NCBI GenBank assembly: GCA_021782055.1
Contig: JAJXVP010000003.1
Location: 1-59,686, forward strand
Reading direction: 5' to 3'
Length of the DNA: 59,686 bases
From: a bacterium
Lineage (GTDB): Bacteria; Spirochaetota; Spirochaetia; JABEVK01
Below are positions 25,358 to 33,863 of the stretch, piece after piece. The number at the start of each line of letters is the position of its first letter. Positions within the stretch are counted from its first letter, which is position 1. The notes under the pieces are model-generated. The model did not search any database. It was given only the letters and a program-made list of their open reading frames with translations, and was not told the DNA's origin. The position numbers were made by a program, and so were the translations under genes.

Positions 25358-27214
25358 TCAAAATTCTTGAAATTTGACTCGCCCTTCGCGAATTTGACGG
25401 AAGGCCTGGGCTAGAGTGTCCATTCCGTAGGGCTTTTGAAGAAATCCCGCAGCACCTGCCTCGAGAGCTTCATTCACTTTGTCGCCTTTTCCAAAGCCAG
25501 AAGTAAGAAGCACAGGTAATTGGGGCGCCATTTCATGAATTTGGTTAAAAACATCTAAGCCATTTTGCCCCGGAAGGATGAGATCCAACAACATCAGTCG
25601 GATTTCAGAAGCCTTACTTTTAACAAGTTCGAGGGCTTCTTTGCCATCTCGTGCTGTAAGAACGTCATAACCAAAGCGGCGCAAAATGCTACCGGCAACT
25701 TGAAGCATCATTGGCTCATCATCGCAAACTAAGACGGTGCCAGAGTCTTGCCACGCATATTCTTGTGGAATTCTCGGTTGATCAGGCTGAGCTTCGGGTA
25801 ACCACAAGTGGAGAATTCTTTGTTGACCAGAAAGTTCTTCGGCATCGACGAAGCCTTCCAGCGATTCCACGATTTTGTAGATAGCCACCATGGAGATCAT
25901 CCAGGAGAGGTCTTGCGGTAAGGTTTTTTGTGCGTATTGGAAAGTCGCTTGCAACCGCCAAAACCGTTGCGAATCAGACCAGATAGGCCAGGGCAAAGCT
26001 CCTTGCTCTGCTTGAAGGTTAAATTCGAGGCTGGCACCTTCCGAAGCTGGATCGAGAAGTCGTTCATTGAGACGTTGAAGATCTTCGGGGCTAGCCGTCA
26101 CCAGCACTGGCTTAAGCGGACCTTCAAGTCGAAACCTTCCATGCTCGGAGAGTGGCCTTCCTGTTGTTCTGAGGCTTTTTAACCAATCAAGATTGGTACG
26201 GGGCAAGGGTAACCCCTCGTTGTCCGGAGGAATACGGCGAAGAAGCTTTTGAAGCCGTATCAAACCCTCTTGGGAGGGAACTGCCGCTTGGCTGAGTTGT
26301 TGTGAAACGCTTTTGAGTTCCTGGGCGACATTTTCTGTCAGCGATCGCAAAAGTGACAACTGTTGGTGTCGTTGGCGTTGTTCGTCTTGGTGCCTGCTTA
26401 CGGTAACGTCTTCTAAATGTACAACTAGTTCGTCACCTTGATCTGCCGAAAGTGGGTGAATCTGTAGGTGAATAAATCGTTCCGCGCCATTAACGAACAA
26501 GGGGATGTTCCGTCGAAAATCGGCTTTTCTTGATGTCGTAGCGGCTTCGAGTAAAGGTTTCAAGGGGCCAAGCCAGGGAGCAATTTCAAAAAGTTTTTTT
26601 CCCACAGCCTCAGCGACGGGTATACCCGCCCACTGTTCGATTTGTTGATTCCAAAGGACGACGTTGAGATGGGAATCTACTGTAACTAAAACCGAAGTTA
26701 AAGAATTGATAATGTCTTGAAGGTATCGTCTGCTCTGGGCAATTTTTTTGAGGTGATTGTAGGCGCGGAGAGATGAAATCAGTGTCGTTCGTAGCTTGGA
26801 AACCGTTAACTCTGTTTTGTCTTTAAAATCATTGATATCATAGTTGATGATAATTCGGTCTTCGGGAGCATTTCCCGACTGACCAGTTCGCATGATGATG
26901 CGAATTTCATGATTTTTGAGTTCTTGACGGATGTAACGAACCAAATCAAATCCAGAATCGGCGGTGTCCATAACGACGTCGAGAAGGATTAAAGCAATAT
27001 CGGGGTGTGATTGTAATTGGGCCTTAACATCCTCTTCGCCATAGGCCGAAATAAGTTCAAGTTTCCTGCCCTCAAAGGTGAAGTCGCCAAGGGCCAGTTT
27101 GGTCACCAAATGAACCGAGGGCTCATCGTCGGCAATGAGAATCTTCCAGGTCGTAGACACGGGAGCCGAAGAAAGCCCTGGTTCTTCGGCAAAGTTCATA
27201 AAATCTGTAGCCAC
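25358..27214 (-). CDS. Receiver-PAS-degenerate kinase-receiver signalling protein
   Basis: The 618-residue protein begins with a receiver domain (ILIADDEPSVHLVTKLAL; phospho-Asp in ALILLDVVMDT; residues of about 20-150). A PAS domain follows (about 165-280), then a region laid out like a histidine kinase, then a second receiver (LVCDDEPMMLQVAG; MLLDLILPGQNGLD; about 490-610). The kinase region is degraded. Where ENVAHDLNN would carry the phosphorylated His, this one reads ENVAQELKS, and no Asn- or Gly-rich ATP-binding box can be found. A relic of the G3 end, MVAIYKIVESLEGFVDAEE, remains. It probably acts as an adaptor or phospho-acceptor of other kinases. No output domain is visible. Confidence 0.85.
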   Translation of the reverse strand: MATDFMNFAEEPGLSSAPVSTTWKILIADDEPSVHLVTKLALGDFTFEGRKLELISAYGEEDVKAQLQSHPDIALILLDVVMDTADSGFDLVRYIRQELKNHEIRIIMRTGQSGNAPEDRIIINYDINDFKDKTELTVSKLRTTLISSLRAYNHLKKIAQSRRYLQDIINSLTSVLVTVDSHLNVVLWNQQIEQWAGIPVAEAVGKKLFEIAPWLGPLKPLLEAATTSRKADFRRNIPLFVNGAERFIHLQIHPLSADQGDELVVHLEDVTVSRHQDEQRQRHQQLSLLRSLTENVAQELKSVSQQLSQAAVPSQEGLIRLQKLLRRIPPDNEGLPLPRTNLDWLKSLRTTGRPLSEHGRFRLEGPLKPVLVTASPEDLQRLNERLLDPASEGASLEFNLQAEQGALPWPIWSDSQRFWRLQATFQYAQKTLPQDLSWMISMVAIYKIVESLEGFVDAEELSGQQRILHLWLPEAQPDQPRIPQEYAWQDSGTVLVCDDEPMMLQVAGSILRRFGYDVLTARDGKEALELVKSKASEIRLMLLDLILPGQNGLDVFNQIHEMAPQLPVLLTSGFGKGDKVNEALEAGAAGFLQKPYGMDTLAQAFRQIREGRVKFQEF

Positions 27215-27286
27215 ACTTCCATTTTAGGTAAACTCCTTGGCGGCGTCAAAGCATTCTTGAAAAAATAGTTTCCCGTCCAGCCGTCC

Positions 27287-27931
27287 TTAGGGAAGATGTC
27301 CCAGTTGTTTAAGGCTCACAAAGGCTTGTCGACTAAAGATAAGGTGGTCGAGTAGGGGAATCCCTAAGAGGTCTCCGGCTTGTTTCAAACGCGTGGTGAC
27401 CTCCAAATCTTCACGACTAGGCTGAAGCTGGCCAGAAGGGTGATTGTGAGCAACGATTATGCCTGCACTTCGGTCGCCAAGCGCAGGAGCAAAAACTTCA
27501 CGGGGATGGACAAGCGTACGATTTACTAACCCTATGGTAATCACCCTAAGGCGGAGCAATTCCTGTGCGCCGTTTAGGGTTGCGCATAAAAATACCTCTT
27601 GAGGACGTTCCGCCCAGCGAACGACTTGGGTGAAGAGGGCTTCGGGAGAGGTTATTCGAGACATTCTAGGACTAAGTTTGCGCCGCGAGAGTTCCCAAGC
27701 GGCCGCGACTTTTAGGGCAGTCGCAGAACTCAAACCGAGCTCGCGCCACTGCTTCCAAGTTGTGTCACTGGGAGTCTGCGAGTCCCAAACCTCAAGGTAT
27801 TTCTGGGCTTGCCCCGGTTCTCTTTCTTGTTTTCGGGTACCCAAAAGGTACTGAATGAGTTCAAGATCAGAAAGATTTTCCATCAAGAGGCGTGCCGAAC
27901 GCGTCAGTGAAGGTTTTGTTTGAGTATTCAT
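27287..27931 (-). CDS. radC: RadC-family JAB/MPN-domain protein
   Basis: This 214-residue protein has an N-terminal helix-hairpin-helix-like region (SDLELIQYLLGTRK) and a C-terminal RadC/JAMM domain. The metal-binding motif is IIVAHNHPSGQLQPSREDLE, preceded by VGLVNRTLVHPREVFAPA-type sequence. The molecular role of RadC is uncertain; the old link to DNA repair is doubtful. Start chosen at ATG 27931; an upstream TTG at 27949 adds only six residues. It is divergent from pth with 62 bases between them. Confidence 0.88.
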   Translation of the reverse strand: MNTQTKPSLTRSARLLMENLSDLELIQYLLGTRKQEREPGQAQKYLEVWDSQTPSDTTWKQWRELGLSSATALKVAAAWELSRRKLSPRMSRITSPEALFTQVVRWAERPQEVFLCATLNGAQELLRLRVITIGLVNRTLVHPREVFAPALGDRSAGIIVAHNHPSGQLQPSREDLEVTTRLKQAGDLLGIPLLDHLIFSRQAFVSLKQLGHLP

Positions 27932-27993
27932 ACCTGGGATAACGGACAAGTCTGTTGTTCGGCTTGAAAAATCCCTTAAAAAAAACGTAGCTT

Positions 27994-28539
27994 GTGCACA
28001 TGAATTCTGACCGCATTCAAGCTCTTGTGTTTTTAGGAAATCCAGGCCGTGACTACGAAGCGACGAGGCACAATGCCGCTTGGCGAGTGGTGGACGCTTT
28101 TCCCTGGCAAAATCGAGGTTTGTGGCAAAAAAAGTTTCAAGGGCAATGGACTACTGCTTTTTGGGCTGGTCAAAAGCTTACGCTTCTCCTTCCTGAAACC
28201 TATATGAATTTGAGTGGCGAAAGTGCTCGAGCACTCAGTGACTACTTTCGAATTGCCCCCGCCGCTTGGCTGGTCATCCATGATGATATTGATCTACCGT
28301 TTGGCGAGGTAAAAGGGCAGTTTGGCGGCGGTCTGGGTGGGCACAATGGTTTGCGTTCCTTGAAACAGCATTGGGGCACCTCGGACTTTTTTCGGCTTAG
28401 AATTGGGGTTGGTCGTCCTCGGCATGGGAGTGTGGCTGACTATGTTTTAGGACGTTTTACCCCCGAGGAGGAGGCAGAATGGCCACGTCTTCTAGAGCGA
28501 ATTGTGGCTGTTTTGCAAGAAATGCTCGAGTTACCCTAA
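27994..28539 (+). CDS. pth: Peptidyl-tRNA hydrolase
   Basis: This 181-residue enzyme releases peptides from peptidyl-tRNA that drops off ribosomes and recycles the tRNA. Motifs: FLGNPGRDYEATRHNAAW with the catalytic His, PETYMNLSGESARAL, VIHDDIDLPFGEVKGQFGGG with the conserved Asp, and GGHNGLRSL. The family usually has RHNAG at the first site; the change of Gly to Ala is mild. The start is GTG 27994 or ATG 28000, two residues apart; neither has a strong ribosome-binding site. Confidence 0.94.
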   Translation: MHMNSDRIQALVFLGNPGRDYEATRHNAAWRVVDAFPWQNRGLWQKKFQGQWTTAFWAGQKLTLLLPETYMNLSGESARALSDYFRIAPAAWLVIHDDIDLPFGEVKGQFGGGLGGHNGLRSLKQHWGTSDFFRLRIGVGRPRHGSVADYVLGRFTPEEEAEWPRLLERIVAVLQEMLELP

Positions 28540-28577
28540 GAAATAGGGGCTAAAGACCTTTATTTTGTAATGACTTC

Positions 28578-28593
28578 CATGTTAAATTACATG
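28578..28593. promoter_or_regulatory. Inverted repeat upstream of response regulator
   Basis: CATGT (28578-28582) and ACATG (28589-28593) form a dyad around AT-rich bases, 24 bases before the response regulator start. Another pair, TGTAAT/ATTACA, overlaps it. It could be an autoregulatory site of the OmpR-type regulator, or the promoter region itself. The evidence is only the symmetry and the position. Confidence 0.3.
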
Positions 28594-28616
28594 AAGAGTC
28601 AAGGGAGGGCCTTATC

Positions 28617-29312
28617 ATGAAGGTTTTGATCGTAGAAGATGAAGTGAAAATTCAACGTTTGCTTGCTCAAAGCCTCAAGGCGGAAGGTTGGGCTTCAGAA
28701 GCCTGCGGTTCCGCCGAGCTGGCCCTACCGTTGATTGAAAAAGATCAGTTTGACGCTTTTGTCCTCGATGTCATGTTACCCGGACAAAATGGTATGGATT
28801 TTTGTCGCTTTTTGCGGGACAAGGGGGTCAAGCAACCCATTCTCCTCTTAACAGCAAAATCGACCATTTCGGATAAAGTCGAAGGCCTTGATGCGGGAGC
28901 GGATGACTACCTGACAAAACCGTTTGAGATTGAAGAATTTAAGGCACGTATTCGTGCTTTGTTCCGAAAGGCCCAAAATTATCCCCGCGACGTGGTCCAA
29001 ACCGGGGACCTGACCCTGGATCCAAACTCGAGAGTCGTGATGCGGGCAGGAAAAGAAATAATCCTTTCGAGAAAAGAATCGCAGCTGTTAGAGTATTTGA
29101 TGCGTCATGAAGGTCAAATTGTAACCCGCGCGATGATCGCGAAGTCGGTGTGGGATTCAGAGACAACGCTTTATACCAACGTGATCGATGTTTTTGTGAA
29201 TCGACTTCGCAAGAAAATCGATGAGGGTCAACGTTACCGATTAATTCAGACGGTGCGAGGCAAGGGCTTTGTCGTAGGGGACATGGGCCCACAAATTGAG
29301 GACAGCCTTTGA
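28617..29312 (+). CDS. OmpR-family response regulator
   Basis: This 231-residue protein has a receiver domain (residues 1-120). The acidic pocket is VEDE near 7-10, the phospho-Asp is in FVLDVMLPGQNG (about 51), and the conserved Lys is in DYLTKPF. The C-terminal winged-helix DNA-binding domain of the OmpR/PhoB type ends with VFVNRLRKKID and QTVRGKGFVV. A strong GGAGGG lies upstream. The stop overlaps the kinase start in TTGA, so the pair is translated together. The stimulus and targets are unknown. Confidence 0.93.
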   Translation: MKVLIVEDEVKIQRLLAQSLKAEGWASEACGSAELALPLIEKDQFDAFVLDVMLPGQNGMDFCRFLRDKGVKQPILLLTAKSTISDKVEGLDAGADDYLTKPFEIEEFKARIRALFRKAQNYPRDVVQTGDLTLDPNSRVVMRAGKEIILSRKESQLLEYLMRHEGQIVTRAMIAKSVWDSETTLYTNVIDVFVNRLRKKIDEGQRYRLIQTVRGKGFVVGDMGPQIEDSL

Positions 29313-30760
29313 CCCCAGGCCTGTCGATCCGGCATCGTCTGGTTCTGACTCATATTGGTTTGACGGTTCTTTTGTTAACGGCCCTGGGCGTAGGGTCTTT
29401 TGTTTGGTATGAAGGCCGTCAACGCCAATTGTTAGATCATTTTCTCGTGACCGAAGCTCAACTGGCTCTTGATTCCTGTAGTTCTTACTGGCAAAACCAG
29501 AATGAGGTTAACCTGCAAAGCAGCAACTTTCAGGCTTATCTTAATAGCTACTGGCAGAGACGACTTAATCGTCCTTTACTCTTTAAAACAACAATATATC
29601 TTTTAGATCTTCAGAACCAAGTAATCAGTGCTTCGAACCACGCCTTGTCCCTTGAAAAAGCAATTCGTCAGCTTGAAACCTCTGCAACCTTTGTCACGAT
29701 TCGTACTGCACCAGAACCTTTTCGGGTTCTTAACGAGCCTTGGTACCAAGATCATAAGCTGGTCGGAGAAATCCGTGTCGCCTGTCTCTTGGCTGATAAG
29801 GGAACCTCGACATGGAGTTTTCTTGGTGTTTTAGCCATTCTTTTGACCGGCTCAATTATCTTTAGCTCTGCTTTAGGTACCTTACTCATCTCCCGTGCCC
29901 TTCGTCCCGTCGCAAAAATGTCTGCTACTGCCGCTCATCTGTCTGAAACTCACCTTGAAGATCGTTTACCCCAGCCGCCAGGAAATGATGAAATTGGTCT
30001 TTTGGCCTCGACCTTGAATCAGCTTTTAGATCGGTTAGCCCTTGATCGAAGTTTTCAAGAACGCTTGGTAGAAGACCTCTCGCATCAACTGAGAACTCCT
30101 TTGACCATCCTGCGGGGGCGAAACGAAAATCTTTTGAACAAAAGTGATCTGCCTCCTCGGTGGCGGGAGGTTTTTGAAGATAACTTGATGGATGTCGACC
30201 AGATTGTTTCGTTTCTTAATACGATGCTCAAGTTAGCGCAATTAGAGAAAGGCTTAGAACAAGTTAACTGGGAAAAGCAAAGTTTGTCCTTGTTAACCCG
30301 GGAAATAGTCGAGGAAATGTCTCCGCTGTGGGAAGATAAAGAATTGCGGCTGGTCCCTCAGTGGGAAGGGAGCCCTACAGAGTGGGAGAACCTGCCTCTG
30401 TTACAGACGGCACTCGACCCTGTGACGGCCAAACAAGCGTTGATGAATGTTTTAGACAATGCCTATCGTCACGCACCGCCCGGGTCAAAAGTTCGGATTG
30501 ATTTTCATCAGGGAGTTTCGCCACAAAAGGTTCGTGAAATCATCCTGACGATCACCAATCAGGGACCTCCTATACCAGCAGAAAGTTTAGAAAAAATCTT
30601 TCAACGGTTTTATCGCTTGCCAGAAGATCGTGAGTCCGAGGGGTATGGCTTAGGCTTGGCCATTGCTCGGAGCATGATGGAACAACAGAAAGGTCGACTC
30701 AGAGCGTTGAATCCCCTTGAAGGCGGTGCCGCTTTTGAATTCGTTTGGCCTGCAGTCTAA
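29309..30760 (+). CDS. Membrane sensor histidine kinase
   Basis: This 483-residue kinase has one transmembrane helix near residues 15-35 and a second near 170-192, which frame a periplasmic sensor of about 135 residues. A HAMP linker follows, then the dimerisation helix with the phosphorylated His in EDLSHQLRTPLTILRG (about 258). The ATP-binding domain has N-box NVLDNAYRHAPPGS, then GPPIPAESLEKIFQRFYR and GYGLGLAIARSM. All catalytic boxes are intact. The start is TTG 29309, overlapping the regulator's stop. It phosphorylates the adjacent OmpR-type regulator. Confidence 0.92.
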   Translation: MTPGLSIRHRLVLTHIGLTVLLLTALGVGSFVWYEGRQRQLLDHFLVTEAQLALDSCSSYWQNQNEVNLQSSNFQAYLNSYWQRRLNRPLLFKTTIYLLDLQNQVISASNHALSLEKAIRQLETSATFVTIRTAPEPFRVLNEPWYQDHKLVGEIRVACLLADKGTSTWSFLGVLAILLTGSIIFSSALGTLLISRALRPVAKMSATAAHLSETHLEDRLPQPPGNDEIGLLASTLNQLLDRLALDRSFQERLVEDLSHQLRTPLTILRGRNENLLNKSDLPPRWREVFEDNLMDVDQIVSFLNTMLKLAQLEKGLEQVNWEKQSLSLLTREIVEEMSPLWEDKELRLVPQWEGSPTEWENLPLLQTALDPVTAKQALMNVLDNAYRHAPPGSKVRIDFHQGVSPQKVREIILTITNQGPPIPAESLEKIFQRFYRLPEDRESEGYGLGLAIARSMMEQQKGRLRALNPLEGGAAFEFVWPAV

Positions 30761-30805
30761 GGCGATTGGATAACGAGCCAGGGTTATACCTAAGAACAAG
30801 CTCTC

Positions 30806-31729
30806 TTAGCTTTCAAAAATTTGAGCAAGCTCTTCGCGGGTAAAACGATAAACAGAAGAGCAATTGGCGCAGGTGGTTTCTAGCGGAAACGGTCCTTTTT
30901 CAAGAATATCCGTTTTTTCAGTCGGCGAGAAACCTTGCAGTACGTTCTGAAAGCGCTCTTTTGAACAGGGGCAAAAGAATTCGACAGTACGGTTTCCTAA
31001 AATCTTGGGTGAAGCGTCATTAAACCAAAAATCTAGAAGAGCTGACGCCGAATGACTTTGTTCAGCATTTTCGCCAATTGACGGAAGCTGACTTAGACGT
31101 TCAGCCATAGAATTCCATACACTGTCGGGGCAACCCGGCAAGGCTTGAATCAAAAGACCCGCAGCCGCAAGGGGTTTTCCTCCTTCTGCAAAAGGGAGGC
31201 TAAGATCCACCGCCGTCGAAGTTTGTTCTGACTGATCAAAATAATGCACTAAGCCTCGGGCTAGCGATCGCTGATCAAAGGCAACCGTTCCTGTAACGGG
31301 AACTCGTTTCCCTTCGCGTGTATAAGTCACCGAAAGGGTCCCCGTTCCCCAAAGCTCTGAAAAGGGAGCTTCTTTCCACTCAGCAGGAATGCGTATAGGA
31401 TTTTCAAAGAGATATCCTCGTACTTCGCCGTACGCATTGGCATCAACCGTGAATCCACCAAGAGGACCGTTCGTATTCACTTTGAGGTTGAGTCTATCCT
31501 CACCCTTGAGAGTTGACGCCATCAAGAGGGCCGCCACATAGGCTTGACCCAAAAAGTACGTTTCAAATGGACCTAACTGATGGCTTTGAGCCATTTCTTC
31601 CACAACCATATTGGCTTGAACGTAGGCCCCGCGGATAAGGCCGCCATAGAGGGTAAAGTGAGTAAGTTTTTCAGCGGAACGACGTTTCCAGAGGTCTTCA
31701 GGCGTACCAGGCAGGGGAGCTTTGATCAT
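30806..31729 (-). CDS. hslO: Redox-regulated chaperone Hsp33
   Basis: Hsp33 (307 residues) binds unfolding proteins during oxidative stress. In the reduced state a zinc ion is held by four C-terminal cysteines. They are visible as FFCPCSKERF (about 261-264) and TCANCSSVYRF (about 293-296). The N-terminal core includes LKVNTNGPLGGFTVDANAYG, RGYL and later a GGLLIQALPGC-type block. It is the third gene of a minus-strand operon with a flavin reductase-like gene and miaB, with gaps of 12 and 16 bases. Confidence 0.94.
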   Translation of the reverse strand: MIKAPLPGTPEDLWKRRSAEKLTHFTLYGGLIRGAYVQANMVVEEMAQSHQLGPFETYFLGQAYVAALLMASTLKGEDRLNLKVNTNGPLGGFTVDANAYGEVRGYLFENPIRIPAEWKEAPFSELWGTGTLSVTYTREGKRVPVTGTVAFDQRSLARGLVHYFDQSEQTSTAVDLSLPFAEGGKPLAAAGLLIQALPGCPDSVWNSMAERLSQLPSIGENAEQSHSASALLDFWFNDASPKILGNRTVEFFCPCSKERFQNVLQGFSPTEKTDILEKGPFPLETTCANCSSVYRFTREELAQIFES

Positions 31730-31745
31730 AGTTCACCAAAAATAG

Positions 31746-33107
31746 TCACAAGGGAGAGAGTTGTCCAGCGTATTCAGGGACGAGTTCTCCCTCCACAGAC
31801 AAAGGTACAACTTGGGTAATGCGCAGGTTGACAAACTGACCAGTTAAGTCTTTTCCCTGAGAGGGGAAGCGCACTGCGACTTTTCCTTCTGTCCTTGCCG
31901 CCCAGTAGCCTGGTTTACGATCAGGTTTATCAACAAGAACACGAAGCGTTTGTCCGACCAAGGATTGGTTATAGGACAAACTGCTTGCCAGAAGAACGTC
32001 TGTTAATTCGTGAAAACGACTTTTTTTCACCTCGCGAGGAACGTCATCCTCCCATCGGTACGAAGCGGCACCAGGGCGAGGACTGTATTGGGCAATAAAG
32101 GCCATTTGAAATTGAAATTCTTCGAGAGCTAAACGCGTGTTGTGAAACTGCTCGTCAGTTTCACCGGTGAAGCCTACAATTATGTCGGTAAAAAGTGTGG
32201 CCGTAGGAAGAATCGATCGGATATCCTTGACAATAGCTCGATACCGCTCAAGACCATAATTTCGGTTCATGCGTATCAGGACTTTATCATCGCCGGATTG
32301 AAGGGGAAGGTGAATCTGTTTGGCCAGAACCGGATATTCTGCAATAACCTCTAAGACTTCGCGCGTCATGTCGCGAGGATGCGGAGAGGTAAAGTACGTC
32401 CAGAAATCGGCTTTTTCGCGCTGGCCAATTTTGCCGACCTCTTTTAAAAGCTCAGCAAACGTCATTTCTTGACCAGGGCGGTCTTGTCCATAGGAGTTTA
32501 CGTTTTGACCCAATAACGTCACCGACTTGTACCCCGCTCTGACAAGGTTTTGGACTTCTTCAAGCACCTCGTTCGAGGGTCGTGAGACTTCGCGGCCGCG
32601 TGTGTAGGGTACGGCGCAAAAGGTACAAAATTTATCACAGCCGTTTTGAATGGGAACGAATGCCTCGAAGGGACTGCTGTACTGAGGTTTTACTTGCCAA
32701 AAGCCCCCCATCAAAGGGGTAAATTCGGGTTCTTCACGCTCTAAAGACGTACTGAAAGGTGTCGTTACCCCATACTGGCGAAACATATCGGGTAGGTCTT
32801 TGAGTTGTTGTAAGCTAAAAATTAAATCGAATTTTTTTAGGAACTTTTCATGGTCAGCAGGGAGGATACAGCCTGAAACAAAGGTCAAAAGATTTTTTGA
32901 GGCTTTTTGCTCATTCCATTCATAGATTTTTGAGTAGACTTTATCTATTGCTTTTTGCCGTACAGAGCAGGCGACAATGCCTCGGACAAAAGCTTCCTCT
33001 TCGTTTTCGGTTTTCTCCATACCCATTTGACGAAGAACAGCCTGAATTCGTTCAGAATCCGACTGATTCATTTGGCAACCCAAGTTTAAAATAAAGTATT
33101 TCATCAT
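31746..33107 (-). CDS. miaB: tRNA-2-methylthio-N6-isopentenyladenosine methylthiotransferase
   Basis: MiaB (453 residues) adds the 2-methylthio group to i6A37 in tRNA. The N-terminal UPF0004 domain starts FILNLGCQMNQSDSERI, whose first Cys holds the auxiliary cluster together with those in VACSV and VSGCILP. The radical SAM core has CDKFCTFCAVPYTRGRE (about residue 157). A C-terminal TRAM domain follows (LVGQTLRVLVDKP...). MtaB, a relative that acts on t6A, is also present at 36030. Two adjacent ATG codons can serve as the start. Confidence 0.95.
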   Translation of the reverse strand: MMKYFILNLGCQMNQSDSERIQAVLRQMGMEKTENEEEAFVRGIVACSVRQKAIDKVYSKIYEWNEQKASKNLLTFVSGCILPADHEKFLKKFDLIFSLQQLKDLPDMFRQYGVTTPFSTSLEREEPEFTPLMGGFWQVKPQYSSPFEAFVPIQNGCDKFCTFCAVPYTRGREVSRPSNEVLEEVQNLVRAGYKSVTLLGQNVNSYGQDRPGQEMTFAELLKEVGKIGQREKADFWTYFTSPHPRDMTREVLEVIAEYPVLAKQIHLPLQSGDDKVLIRMNRNYGLERYRAIVKDIRSILPTATLFTDIIVGFTGETDEQFHNTRLALEEFQFQMAFIAQYSPRPGAASYRWEDDVPREVKKSRFHELTDVLLASSLSYNQSLVGQTLRVLVDKPDRKPGYWAARTEGKVAVRFPSQGKDLTGQFVNLRITQVVPLSVEGELVPEYAGQLSPL

Positions 33108-33119
33108 TGGTCCGCCTTG

Positions 33120-33767
33120 TTAGAAGTAAACTTCGGTAAAGATCTGTGAAGAAGGGATTCCCTTTTCTTTAAGGAGGTCAAAAGCATCGTAGATCATATC
33201 ACAATTACCGCAAAGGTACACTTGTGTCTCGGGCAACCACTCATGATCGCGCAAATATTGGGTGACTCTTCCCTGGTAATCACCACCTCCGCCAGTAACA
33301 CAGCTGACCAAACGGGAACGTTCAAAATCAGCATAGCCGTATTGCTCTTCTCGATGTCTCACACCGTGAAGAAATTGGTAATTGAGAGTGGGTAAGGAAT
33401 TGGCAAGACAATGGAATGGAGAAAGACCTGTTCCTGTCGCAATGAACAAAAACGGTTTTTGTTTTTGCGCTTCTGAGATCAGAAAATACCCAAAGGGCCC
33501 ATCAACAGCCAAAAAGTCACCTGGCTTGGTTTGTGCAAGTTGACGGCTAACTTTACCATCAGGAACTTCCCGCACAAGGATTTCTAAAAAGTCATCAGAA
33601 AGCGAGGAATAGATGGAATATTCCCGTTGTTCTCGATGCCCAGAAAGGCCCACACTGAGGTATTGACCGGGTTGAAAGGTAAGACCTTCGCGGCTAAAGC
33701 GTAAAATAAAAGTCTCGGGAGTGATAAAGGTCACAGACTGGACCTGACATTGGCGTTGAGCTTCCAC
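33120..33767 (-). CDS. Ferredoxin-NADP reductase-like flavoprotein
   Basis: This 215-residue protein has the ferredoxin reductase fold. An FAD-binding barrel with FQPGQYLSVGLSG and the flavin motif REYSIYS lies at residues of about 30-60. An NAD(P)-binding half contains FLFIATGTGLSPFHCL (about 105-120) and a C-terminal CGNCDMIYDAFDLLKEKG. It ends with an aromatic Phe stacked on the flavin (EVYF). It would pass electrons from NAD(P)H to ferredoxin or flavodoxin. As it is directly upstream of miaB, it may supply electrons to iron-sulfur enzymes, which is inference from position only. Confidence 0.82.
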   Translation of the reverse strand: MEAQRQCQVQSVTFITPETFILRFSREGLTFQPGQYLSVGLSGHREQREYSIYSSLSDDFLEILVREVPDGKVSRQLAQTKPGDFLAVDGPFGYFLISEAQKQKPFLFIATGTGLSPFHCLANSLPTLNYQFLHGVRHREEQYGYADFERSRLVSCVTGGGGDYQGRVTQYLRDHEWLPETQVYLCGNCDMIYDAFDLLKEKGIPSSQIFTEVYF

Positions 33768-33863
33768 CGGCCCAAAATAGGGTAAACGACAGGTTTAGTC
33801 AAGTTTCAAGGCGGTAACCTTAGGGCCCTCCTCAGGCGCAACTTTTTCAGGTACTATCGTTTT

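Noticed and set aside
27017..27268. Plus-strand frames such as this one, opposite long minus-strand genes
   Set aside because: They are antisense to well-supported genes, lack ribosome-binding sites and encode nothing recognisable.
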